The notes beneath the pieces were generated by a model. It searched no databases and was not told the origin of the DNA. It was given only the letters and a program-made list of their open reading frames with translations. From assembly GCA_964437945.1 (NCBI GenBank), contig CAYTJF010000002.1, forward strand, positions 1 through 64,000: a DNA stretch of 64,000 nucleotides. The letters are read 5' to 3'. Origin of the DNA: Granulosicoccus sp964437945 (GTDB lineage: Bacteria; Pseudomonadota; Gammaproteobacteria; Granulosicoccales; Granulosicoccaceae). Both the position numbers and the translations under genes were made by a program. Below, piece by piece: positions 52,341 to 61,100 of this stretch; the first letter of the stretch is position 1, and each line of letters opens with the position of its first letter.

Positions 52341-52892
52341 TCAGGCACGACCTGATTGGCCAACCACCAGATTCAGATCAACGCCAAGCAGTCCGCCAAC
52401 CGCAGCTCGCATCTGATCAACCGGCCTGTTGAAGATGATATCCGTGTCCGCCTCACAGGTTAGCCAGGCATTGTTGGTGATTTCCTCCTCCAATTGACCT
52501 GGTCCCCAGCCGGCGTGGCCAAGTAGCACCAGACGATCCTCAGGTTCTTCGCCTGCGGCCAGCGCCTCAAGCACATCGCGAGAGCTGGACAGAGAGACAC
52601 CGCCATCAAAATGTCGGGTTGATTCAAAATTGATATTGGGACGATGCAGGACAATGCCGTGCTGGGCATCAACAGGACCACCACTGTGAACGGTTTCTTC
52701 TGGCGAAGTGCAGTTGACCGCCGAAATGTCGAGTTGGTTAAAGACGTCGTAAAGCGTCATATCCAACAGCTGATTGATTACCACCCCCCAGGCACCTTCG
52801 GCATCGTGCTCAAGAATGTACAAAACAGCTTGCTCAAAACGGCTGTCGCGCGTTTGTGGCATGGATAACAGAAAATGATGGCTCAGGTTCAC
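52341..52892 (-). CDS. yqgE: YqgE/AlgH family protein
   Basis: 183-aa conserved protein of unknown function; AlgH in Pseudomonas is linked to alginate control. Landmarks are HFLLSMPQTRDSRFEQAVLYILEHDAEGAWGVVINQ, VHSGGPVDAQHGIVLH, and LLGHAGWGPGQLEEEITNNAWL. GTG start at 52892. It lies upstream of ruvX with 8 bp spacing, an arrangement conserved in gammaproteobacteria. Confidence 0.93.
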   Translation of the reverse strand: MNLSHHFLLSMPQTRDSRFEQAVLYILEHDAEGAWGVVINQLLDMTLYDVFNQLDISAVNCTSPEETVHSGGPVDAQHGIVLHRPNINFESTRHFDGGVSLSSSRDVLEALAAGEEPEDRLVLLGHAGWGPGQLEEEITNNAWLTCEADTDIIFNRPVDQMRAAVGGLLGVDLNLVVGQSGRA

Positions 52893-53009
52893 ACGGTTTA
52901 GTGCGTTGCAAAGGACTTGGATGAGTGTTACTTAAATTGCCGATTACGGCAAGAATATTTTTTAACCGTCACCCGATTGGGTTGCCAGAGCGTCATGTAT
53001 AACATACTC

Positions 53010-53876
53010 CTAATAACTAATGACTGAGTTGGAACTCTGGAAGTCCCAGGTTCGTGTGATGTACAGAATGTCGGTTTCTTCACCAAGCTTTCCGACCAGT
53101 GGTTCGAAAGGGCTGGCTAGTTGAACGATGCGCTTTGCGGCATCATCAAGTATGCGCTGACCGCTGGACTCTTCAACCAGGATACTTTCGATGGCCCCGT
53201 TTTTAAAAATGCCTACGGTCATCACCACAGCCCCTGAAAGTTTCTCTCTTCGCACCGCGTCCGGGTAATTCAGGTTGCCGATACGCTCTACTTTTTCTAC
53301 CCATCGGTACATATACTTGGCCGATGTTGCTTCGTGAGTTCGCGCGGTAAGCCATTTTTTCTTTGGTCGCTTTGCGGTCTGCTCTTGTTGACGATCTATT
53401 TCTGCTTGAAGTCGCGCGATTTCATACGAGTTATCAACCTTTACTTCAGCTTGCAACTTGGTTTGTTCGCTGGTTTGCTGCTCTTCGCTATCGGAGCGTA
53501 CTTCGCGATCAGAAAACACGTTGGTTAGCACGGCGTCATCGGCTGCATCGGACGGGGTTGGCTCGCTGGCTATCATCGGGGTTGGGGCGATACCGTCGGT
53601 ATCGAGATCCTGGTCGCTGGTGAATGGCGCTGCTGGTCGAGCTGCCTCGTCATTTTCGCCTCCACCATCTTGCGCAGATTCTGCCAGGTAGTCAGCTTCA
53701 TCGGGACGCTCGCTACTGGAATTTTGTTGTACTAACACTACCTCGAGCGGTGGTGGCGTGCGCGTTTCCCTCAGGAAGGGATCAAAGGTGACGCCCAGAA
53801 TTACAATGGCGTGCGCAGCAGCAGCCCCAAACAGGGAAACAGTGAGAACATCCGGTTTGTTGGTGCCTATAGACAC
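53010..53876 (-). CDS. tonB: TonB-family energy-transducer-like protein
   Basis: 288-aa protein. One N-terminal membrane helix (residues about 12-30, LFGAAAAHAIVILGV) is followed by a long acidic linker (PDEADYLAESAQDGGGENDEAARP). A C-terminal TonB-type domain ends it (YPDAVRREKLSGAVVMTVGIFKNGAIESILVEESSG). The usual Pro-Lys/Pro-Glu rod is weak, so it may be a TonB-like protein of the TolA/TonB-C class. GTG start. It lies between yqgE and gshB as in Pseudomonas. No exbBD here. Confidence 0.85.
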   Translation of the reverse strand: MSIGTNKPDVLTVSLFGAAAAHAIVILGVTFDPFLRETRTPPPLEVVLVQQNSSSERPDEADYLAESAQDGGGENDEAARPAAPFTSDQDLDTDGIAPTPMIASEPTPSDAADDAVLTNVFSDREVRSDSEEQQTSEQTKLQAEVKVDNSYEIARLQAEIDRQQEQTAKRPKKKWLTARTHEATSAKYMYRWVEKVERIGNLNYPDAVRREKLSGAVVMTVGIFKNGAIESILVEESSGQRILDDAAKRIVQLASPFEPLVGKLGEETDILYITRTWDFQSSNSVISY

Positions 53877-53924
53877 AGTTCAGAGACTTTAATATCGTGG
53901 CGCATGAATATACGGCATTGTAGT

Positions 53925-54917
53925 TCAGGATTGAGCGTCGTGCTCGGCGGCGAGGGCATCCAGATAAGTATCGGCTATGCCAGCTTGGTATCCATTGCTG
54001 CCTGCGGGGCCATTATTTCCCGCATTGTGCGCATCCAGTTCACGGACGCATGTTGGACTGGTAACGTTAATTTCTGTCAGCATTGTACCGATAATGTCCA
54101 ATCCTACAAACAACAGCCCTTTTTCAACCAAATGCGGGCCTAAAGATTCAGCCAATTGGCGATCGTGATCGTTTAGTGGTTGGGGTACGCCTCGCCCACC
54201 GGCGGCCAGATTGCCACGGGTTTCTCCCTGAGCCGGAACCCTGGCCAGAGCATGCGATACGGGTTTGCCATTGACCACCAGCACACGCTTGTCGCCATCG
54301 CGGATTTCAGGGATATAGCGCTGCGCCATGATCTGAAGTTTGTTGCGTTGTGTCATGTGTTCCAGCACAACGTTTATATTTGGATCATTTGGCGTTAATC
54401 TGTAGATTGATTCACCGCCCATGCCGTCCAACGGTTTTACGATCGCATCTTCATGTTCAATGACAAATTGTTTCAGACGATCAGCACTGGTGGTTACAAG
54501 CGTAGGTGGACAATGCTCACTGAACCACGCGGTGTAGAGTTTTTCATTTACGTCGCGAAGCGATGATGGTCGATTATTGACCAAAGTGCCTTCAATCGCT
54601 GCGCGTTCGAGTAAATAAGTTGTATAGATGTAGTTCATGTTGAACGGTGGATCTTTGCGCATTAGAATGATGTCATGACTGGACAGTGGCGCATCGTGTA
54701 ATGGTTCAGCATCAAACCAGTGGTCGTTGTCGTCGTATACCTGTACTTTTCGACGGGCTGCATACACCTGACCCATATGCAGGAAAATGTCTTCCTGCAT
54801 AATAATGTGCACGGTCCAACCACGGTGCTGCGCGGCAAGCATCATTGCCAGCGTAGTATCTTTATAAGGTACGATGGACTCAATAGGATCCATTACAATG
54901 CCCAGGGACACACTCAT
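53925..54917 (-). CDS. gshB: Glutathione synthetase
   Basis: ATP-grasp ligase that adds Gly to gamma-glutamylcysteine. The ATG at 54917 (MSVSLGIVMDPIESI...) is preferred over 54947 because the family starts there and AGGCTGAG lies upstream. 330 aa. Landmarks are RKDPPFNMNYIYTTYLLERA, VKPLDGMGGESIYRL, GDKRVLVVNGKPVSHALARVPAQGETRGNLAAGG and INVTSPTCVRELD. Divergent from the pilG operon; 183 bp between starts. Confidence 0.95.
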   Translation of the reverse strand: MSVSLGIVMDPIESIVPYKDTTLAMMLAAQHRGWTVHIIMQEDIFLHMGQVYAARRKVQVYDDNDHWFDAEPLHDAPLSSHDIILMRKDPPFNMNYIYTTYLLERAAIEGTLVNNRPSSLRDVNEKLYTAWFSEHCPPTLVTTSADRLKQFVIEHEDAIVKPLDGMGGESIYRLTPNDPNINVVLEHMTQRNKLQIMAQRYIPEIRDGDKRVLVVNGKPVSHALARVPAQGETRGNLAAGGRGVPQPLNDHDRQLAESLGPHLVEKGLLFVGLDIIGTMLTEINVTSPTCVRELDAHNAGNNGPAGSNGYQAGIADTYLDALAAEHDAQS

Positions 54918-55043
54918 AAAACGACTCAGCCTAAAAGATCGATGCATAGTATCGCACGGCAGTGTCAGCTAGTGGCGGGTATGTGTGGGCGGTGTCGGTA
55001 CAGCAATGCCAGAGTCAGATGATGTCTGTCGCATTCGAAATTT

Positions 55044-55097
55044 CGTGAGACTGTAAATTTACGTGAGACTGTAAAATTAAGTGAGACTGGAAATGTC
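55044..55097 (+). repeat. Three tandem 18-bp units in the pilG leader
   Basis: CGTGAGACTGTAAATTTA, CGTGAGACTGTAAAATTA and AGTGAGACTGGAAATGTC run head to tail and end 3 bp before the ATG of the pilG-like gene. They must overlap the ribosome-binding region. Confidence 0.85.
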
Positions 55098-55100
55098 AAC

Positions 55101-55610
55101 ATGTCAGAGTTAAGGTCCAATAACGATGTGCAAGACAGTGCGGGTGATGAAATCGCGAGTGGAGAATTAATGTCCAGCGATCATGTTGATGGCGATCGTT
55201 CGGTCGTCCTGGTTGTTGATGATAGTAATACTGTACTTCGGTCAGCTACTGATTATTTGACCGATTTCGGATTATCTGTGGTCACAGCACGAGACGGTTT
55301 TGAAGCTCTGGCCAAAGTGGTCGAATTGAAACCTTCGATGGTGTTCGTGGATATCATGATGCCGCGTCTGGATGGGTACCAGGCCTGTGCATTGATCAAG
55401 AACAATGCAGATTTGCGTTCTATTCCGGTGATCATTTTATCGAGTAAGGACGGGTTGTTTGATCGAGCTCGCGGTCGAGTCGCTGGTGCTAACGATCATC
55501 TTGCCAAACCATTCAATGCGACACAATTGATAGCCATGGTAGAAAAGTACCTGGATGTAGTGTCGAATTCGAGTGTTGCTGGCGAAGCAGATGCAACCAT
55601 TATCTCTTGA
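55101..55610 (+). CDS. pilG: PilG-like response regulator
   Basis: Single-domain CheY-type regulator of the Pil-Chp system, 169 aa, with an extra ~33 N-terminal residues. The phosphoacceptor is D84 (VFVDIMMPRLDG). The acidic pocket is D40-D41, and the conserved Lys is K136 (LAKPF). The ATG lies 3 bp after an 18-bp triplicate. Its start may lie further in (the ATG at 55170 before SSDHVDGDRSVVLVV), since the first 23 residues look non-conserved. PilG drives pilus extension in Pseudomonas. Confidence 0.9.
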   Translation: MSELRSNNDVQDSAGDEIASGELMSSDHVDGDRSVVLVVDDSNTVLRSATDYLTDFGLSVVTARDGFEALAKVVELKPSMVFVDIMMPRLDGYQACALIKNNADLRSIPVIILSSKDGLFDRARGRVAGANDHLAKPFNATQLIAMVEKYLDVVSNSSVAGEADATIIS

Positions 55611-55618
55611 TCTGTTTG

Positions 55619-55702
55619 CTCCTGATTGCCAGCTCCCGATTGGTAGCTTATGAGTGGTAATTCCCGTATGGATATTTCCGTTTGAAAATTTCCGTTTGAA
55701 AA
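55619..55702 (+). repeat. Six degenerate tandem 14-bp units before pilH
   Basis: Contiguous units are CTCCTGATTGCCAG, CTCCCGATTGGTAG, CTTATGAGTGGTAA, TTCCCGTATGGATA, TTTCCGTTTGAAAA and TTTCCGTTTGAAAA. The last two are identical; the others show a gradient of divergence. The array fills most of the 113-bp pilG-pilH gap. Confidence 0.75.
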
Positions 55703-55723
55703 ATAATGAGTCGATAAAGTTTA

Positions 55724-56092
55724 GTGGCAGACATACTCCTCATAGAAGACTCCGCAACCGATGCTCACGCTTACAGCTCGGTGTTGCGCTCAAATGGGCA
55801 TACCGTTATCGCAGCCAGCACTGGTGAGGAAGGTATGGATATGGCCCAGAAGCATTCTCCCGATCTCATTATCATGGACATAGTGATGCCTGGAGTGAAC
55901 GGTTTTCAAGCCACCAGAGAGTTACGTCGCAGCACTGAAACCGCTGCCATCCCCATCATCATGATGTCAACTAAAGATCAGGAAGCAGATCGAATTTGGG
56001 GGCTTCGTCAAGGCGCGTTCGACTACCTTATCAAACCAGTGAAAAGACGTTTGTTACTCGCAAGCGTAGCATCAGCATTGGCAAGTGTATGA
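55724..56092 (+). CDS. pilH: PilH-like response regulator
   Basis: CheY-type regulator of 122 aa, with phosphoacceptor D52 (IIMDIVMPGVNG), acidic pocket E8-D9 and K104 in YLIKPV. WGLRQGAFDYLIKPV is the PilH-type ending. GTG start at 55724, weak ribosome site. Stop overlaps the pilI ATG by 4 bp. PilH opposes PilG or promotes pilus retraction. Confidence 0.92.
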   Translation: MADILLIEDSATDAHAYSSVLRSNGHTVIAASTGEEGMDMAQKHSPDLIIMDIVMPGVNGFQATRELRRSTETAAIPIIMMSTKDQEADRIWGLRQGAFDYLIKPVKRRLLLASVASALASV

Positions 56093-56547
56093 TTGAGCGA
56101 TCTTATCTATTGTTCAGTGCAGGTGGCTTGGCACTCGCTGCAGATTCAGCATCAGTACATTGCATCCACGATGATCTGACAGTTCAACCGGAAGACCAAA
56201 CCGTCGATTGGTTTTTGGGCCTGGCTGTTGCAAACGAACGTTTGTTGCCAATTACAGATCTCGGTGTTTATTTAAATGGCAATGCTTCATTCGGCCGTAT
56301 TATAGAAGTAGCCAGGCATTTCGGGATAGTCGGTCTGAAAATCGACGACGTGCAGGGTGTTTCGAAAAAGCATCCAGAACCTTTTGACTCAGATCAAACC
56401 GTTAACGGGGATCAAACCGTGAACGATGCCAATTCGTCATTGAAAAGCATGGCCGTTATCGATTTGGGTCGACATTATCAAATTATCGATATTGCCAGTT
56501 TATTGCAATCGAGCCGGTTTCTTAACGTCCAACACGAGCCTGCATGA
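56089..56547 (+). CDS. pilI: PilI-like CheW adaptor, divergent
   Basis: Scaffold protein linking receptor and kinase. The correct start is the ATG at 56089, overlapping pilH, since the longer frame reaching upstream is out of the conserved region. 152 aa. The CheW core is WFLGLAVANERLLPITDLGVYL and FGIVGLKIDDVQGV, but the family motif is weak. An in-frame 18-bp duplication at 56392-56427 encodes DQTVNG DQTVND. Coupled to pilJ by ATGA. Confidence 0.78.
   Translation: MIERSYLLFSAGGLALAADSASVHCIHDDLTVQPEDQTVDWFLGLAVANERLLPITDLGVYLNGNASFGRIIEVARHFGIVGLKIDDVQGVSKKHPEPFDSDQTVNGDQTVNDANSSLKSMAVIDLGRHYQIIDIASLLQSSRFLNVQHEPA
56392..56427 (+). repeat. In-frame 18-bp tandem duplication in pilI
   Basis: Two adjacent 18-bp units, GATCAAACCGTTAACGGG and GATCAAACCGTGAACGAT, encode DQTVNG and DQTVND in a variable loop of the adaptor. 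Confidence 0.85.
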
Positions 56548-58106
56548 GTATGTCATCAATCAGAGACTGGTTTGCAAATGTTGATATCAGCCACGTTGAT
56601 TGGCGTATGCGCTGGCCGCTGATTATATTGCCATTTTTGTTATTCGCTCTGGTTATCTTATTGTTCCGGGCCAGCCAACTTAGTGCTGAGCAAGACGATG
56701 CCTCGGCGCAACTGCAGGAATTGGTACAACCTGACAGTTCGTTTATACCTGATTCCACAACGTCGCATCATCCACAGAGTATCGGTGATCAAGGCTTGGT
56801 TGTTCCGGGTACGCATTCCTCACAGTCTCAAACCGAGCAATTGCAGACCATCAACACAGCGGTAAATGGATTACGCGAACAGCGTGCTCTGATAACCCGG
56901 TTACACAATAGGGCGCTAATTATCGCTACATTAACAACTGTGTTGTTTTGCTTGCTGCTGTGGGGGCTTTGGCGTAGCTCTCGTCAACGACGCCAGGCCA
57001 TTGAAGGGAAGCGTCGTAGTGATCAAGACGCCATAGTGCGTTTGCTTGATGAAATAACGCCTCTGGCGCAAGGCGATCTGCGGGTAAGAGCAACAGTCGG
57101 CGAGGCGTCTACAGGTGCAGTTGCAGATGCGTTTAATTTTGCGATTGATGAGTTACGACGTTTGGTGTACGCGGTTACCGAGTCCTCCGACCTTGTGACC
57201 TCCTCGGTTAGTGAAACTCGCGACTCTGCCTATCATTTGGCTAGAGCAAGCTCGGTCCAGGCACGAGAAGTACTCCGGTCGTCAAATCATCTAAATGTGA
57301 TGAGCGATACCATGGCACAACTTTCAGCGCACGCGGTTGAGTCTTCGCGGATTGCGGAGACTTCAGTAAAGCATGCTCGCACAGGGAATCAGGCGGTACA
57401 GTCAAACGCTTATGCCCTGCTGCGCATAAGAGACCAGGCTGAAATGACATCCAGACTAATGCAGCGTCTGGTTGAAACATCAGGAGCAATTAATGAACGT
57501 GTCAGAGATATTCAAAACGTGGCCAAGCGAACCGACTTACTTGCCTTAAATGCAACCATTAGATCATCGGCACAAGTTAGTAACGGTGGAAGTGAGGATG
57601 TGTCCATCCTCAGCGATGACATTGCGCATCTTAGCGAAACCTTGGGTAGCGCTACTCGCGATATCACTAACCTTAGTGATATCGTTCAACAAGATGCCAT
57701 AATTACGCTAAAGTCAATGGCGAAAACAGTTAACGAACTCGATGGTGGTCAGAGTACGGCTGTTCAAGCCAGCGATGCGCTAACAGAAATCGATAGGGTA
57801 TCCGTTGAGCTTAATGGACTTATCAGCGATATTGCGTCAAAGTCGTTAAGGCAAGCAGGTGTAGTCAAGCAGCTATCTTCTAACATGGCTGTTATCAATA
57901 ACATCACCAGCGATTCGGCCAAACAAGTGCAAGAATCTGCCAAAGCACTTGAGGCTTTACAAGTGATCACATCAGAGCTTCGCGATAGTGTCAGTGACTT
58001 CAAGCTACCACAAGACACGTTGAAGTCTGTGCTTGCGCAAACAAAACCATCAACATCTGTTCGGAAAGATTCGAAACTGGCTCGTCGCGCGGTGAAGCAT
58101 GCCTGA
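56544..58106 (+). CDS. pilJ: PilJ-like chemoreceptor, atypical
   Basis: 520-aa receptor with two membrane helices (residues about 24-45 and 127-150) and a periplasmic region of only about 80 residues, much shorter than the Pseudomonas PilJ two-module sensor. The cytoplasmic helices contain RTDLLALNATIRSSAQ, near the usual signalling hairpin QTNLLALNAAIEAAR. However, the tip that normally reads GRGFAVVADEV is NGGSEDVSILSDDI (residues about 346-359), so the CheW/CheA-binding tip is degenerate. Still clearly in the pil operon. ATGA overlap with pilI; its end overlaps chpA by 8 bp. Confidence 0.82.
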   Translation: MSMSSIRDWFANVDISHVDWRMRWPLIILPFLLFALVILLFRASQLSAEQDDASAQLQELVQPDSSFIPDSTTSHHPQSIGDQGLVVPGTHSSQSQTEQLQTINTAVNGLREQRALITRLHNRALIIATLTTVLFCLLLWGLWRSSRQRRQAIEGKRRSDQDAIVRLLDEITPLAQGDLRVRATVGEASTGAVADAFNFAIDELRRLVYAVTESSDLVTSSVSETRDSAYHLARASSVQAREVLRSSNHLNVMSDTMAQLSAHAVESSRIAETSVKHARTGNQAVQSNAYALLRIRDQAEMTSRLMQRLVETSGAINERVRDIQNVAKRTDLLALNATIRSSAQVSNGGSEDVSILSDDIAHLSETLGSATRDITNLSDIVQQDAIITLKSMAKTVNELDGGQSTAVQASDALTEIDRVSVELNGLISDIASKSLRQAGVVKQLSSNMAVINNITSDSAKQVQESAKALEALQVITSELRDSVSDFKLPQDTLKSVLAQTKPSTSVRKDSKLARRAVKHA

Positions 58107-61100
58107 TAATGCACTACAGGCAAGCTTGCAAGGCAGGCCAAGGCAAGCCCCGGATTTCTCTCCTTTGGCGCTAGCTCATTTACACCCGAGCTGTCTTGCG
58201 GGACACCAGCTTATTGAGCAGTATTTGTCCGCTCCGTCGCAACCGCGACTTGGCGAGTTGATGTCAGCGATCAAAGACATTCGACAAACACTTCAGTTAC
58301 TCAATAAATTTGGAGCGTATCTTGTTAGTTCTGAGTTATCGCAATTGCTGGATGCAATGGCGCAGCTTAAGGTTAATGACAAAGACGCGTGCGAACACAC
58401 GCTGATGTTTGCCGGTCAACATCTGGCAGACTTTGTAGATTACTTGCAACACTCTGGTGCAATCGACAGCCCATTACAACTGTTGCCTGTTATCAACAAT
58501 TGCCGAGCGTGTCGCAACGAGGAGTTACTCTCTGGAAGCTTAATGGCTGTCAGTGGCCTTGAATTACCCGATGCATCGAGCCTGCCACTTCCAAGTCCAC
58601 AACAAATCAACACACTGGTGGGTCAGTTAACCGACTCGCGTCAGCTGATGCGCAACGCACTTGAAAGCTGGTTTACCGACCAAAGTGAGCTACACAATTC
58701 ATTGTCCAAACTCCAGGAAAAGTTTGCGCAGTTATCGATAAGCTGTGCTACGGCAACATCGTTACAGCAATTGCAACCCCTGTTCGATAGCGCGGAGTGT
58801 ATTTGTCACTCGATACTGACTGGAACACTGAGTAACAGTTCTGCATTGCATGGTTTGTTTACCCAAATTGAACAATTACGTTGTGAATACAGTGAATATA
58901 AAAGTGATGATGCACAGGCGTTCGCACAACCGGTGCCGGAGCGTTTATATTTAAATATGCTCTACTACGTGGCCGTCTCAAGTGGAACCTCTTCCAAAGC
59001 CGTGGCGTTGCGTGAGCGTTTTCACCTGGACAGATTCAGCGTGCCTGATATCTCAACTAAACGCTCTCAAGTCGAATTTACCGGGATAAATGTTGCACTC
59101 GTTGATTCAATTCGTGATGAAATTGAGATTGAAATTCAAGCTGCAATTGCATTGGTTGATGATGCGAATGGCTCTCAGTGCGTAGAGGAGATTGAAGAGA
59201 TAAAGAGTTCTGCAGATTTTGTAGAAAAAATTGATCGTGCGCGTAGCGGGCTGGCTCGGTTCGAACCTGCGCTTTTGTTGTTGGGTGCGCATAAGTCGAT
59301 GCGTCAAGTGATTTCAATCAAAGAATCATTTGCGGCTACTGGATTGTCAGAAGAGTTATTCCAGGTTGGTGATTTAAACCGAATAACGGACGCACTGGCA
59401 CGACTGGATCGCACAGTAGATACTGAATTCAATACGATATGCGCTGCAAATAAAGATAAACAACACAACCATCTGGAATCTATTCTTGCGGCATGCCTTT
59501 CTGAAGCGCAATTACGGCTGTTGTCCGTAGAACAAGACCTTATTAATTTGTTTATCGTGCAAGCAGAGGAGTCCCATGCAGAACAACCGTTAACCATAAC
59601 GGTGGAAAAGGTCAATGCCAAGTTGGCTGAGATCGATTCTGCTTTACAAGTCCTCCCGATGCCAGAAATCAGTCCGATAATCTCCGGTGTCCAGTCGTTT
59701 ATTACCAGGCATGAAAACAAAGTGCTAAGCCCGTCCGCCAGGAATGACTTAGCTACGGTGATGGTGTCACTGGGCTATTATTTGAATAGTGTGCTGCAAC
59801 GTAATGGTGCGGCAGGTCAGCTGTTACTTGAAGCTGAAGAGGCTTTGTTGAATCTTGATATTGAAAGATTGGAGGAAAATGACGATACATTGAGTGACGG
59901 TACTTTCGATGTGACTCGTGTGCTGGGTGCAGTAGGACACTCTTCCGAATATGATCTGACGATAGTTGACCATGCGGCTGATGCGGAAGTTGAAGATTTT
60001 ATTGATGTGTCTTTGCAACAAATGAATGTTATTAGCGGTGCAGTATATGAATACGAACAGGCTGGACTACAGGGTAAACTAGAAAGTCAAAGGGTACTTC
60101 GCTCTGAAATGATTCAGGCTTATGGATTGTTGCAGGACGAGGCCGTCAAGTATAAATCAACTGAGCTTGAAGCCCTGGCAAAATCAAATATACGTTTGTT
60201 AAAGTCGACAAATGACTCGCCAAGTACCCAGGCATTGCTTGAAGAATCTGTCGCAGTGCTACCACAGCTTATTAACCAGTTTCACAGCGGTAGCGACAAG
60301 ATATTTGAGTTACAGTCTTTGTTAGATCGCATAAATGATGCTGCGGTCGAGGCTGAGGTCGAGGCTGAGGTCGAAGATCAGACACTCGCCCTGGATGTGC
60401 AAGGTACTCTGGCTCAAAGCACTTTGGCGGGAGGCCCAGAATCGCCACCAGCTATTGAAGAGTTTCAAGAATTTGATGATACGGGTGCATTAACACAAAG
60501 CCTCTCATGGGAACAGTCACATGAGATTGAGAGTATCAAGGAGTTGGACAATGATGGCACCGAGAGCGCACCGAGTTCGACCCTATTTGATTTAACTGGT
60601 GATGATGTACCGGTGATGACCTTAGACAACACCCTGGAGCAAGTGTTCTATCGGGAGTGTGATCAACATATTCTAAGCTTACGTCAGTCGGTGAATGACG
60701 CGTTAGCCGTTGATGCGTCTCAACCGGCAGCATTGAACCTGGCAGCGTCGCACTCTGGACTGGGCGTTCATGATACAGCAGCTCCCCATTCGCTTCCGAA
60801 TAAAGATCTATTGCGAGCATTGCATACGCTAACTGGTAGTGCGCAGACCGTCGATGCCCACGGCATAATCGCTATCGCGCAGCCACTACAAAAGGCAGCA
60901 TTACTCAAGCAACGTAATGGCGAAAGGTTCGATCGAGACGAGATTAAATATATCGGTGAGCTTATAGATGTTTTAGAAGCCAGGCTCATTGCGATGGAGG
61001 CTGAACAACCGTTCATGGATGATAATGATGCTGTGACGGCGCGTTTGAATGAGTTTATAGCGCATAGCACGCCTAGGGTGCCTGAGCGAAAATCTGGATT

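Noticed and set aside
55996..56088. Extended N-terminus for PilI
   Set aside because: It would overlap pilH by almost 100 bp; the ATG at 56089 gives the normal ATGA coupling and CheW-like start.
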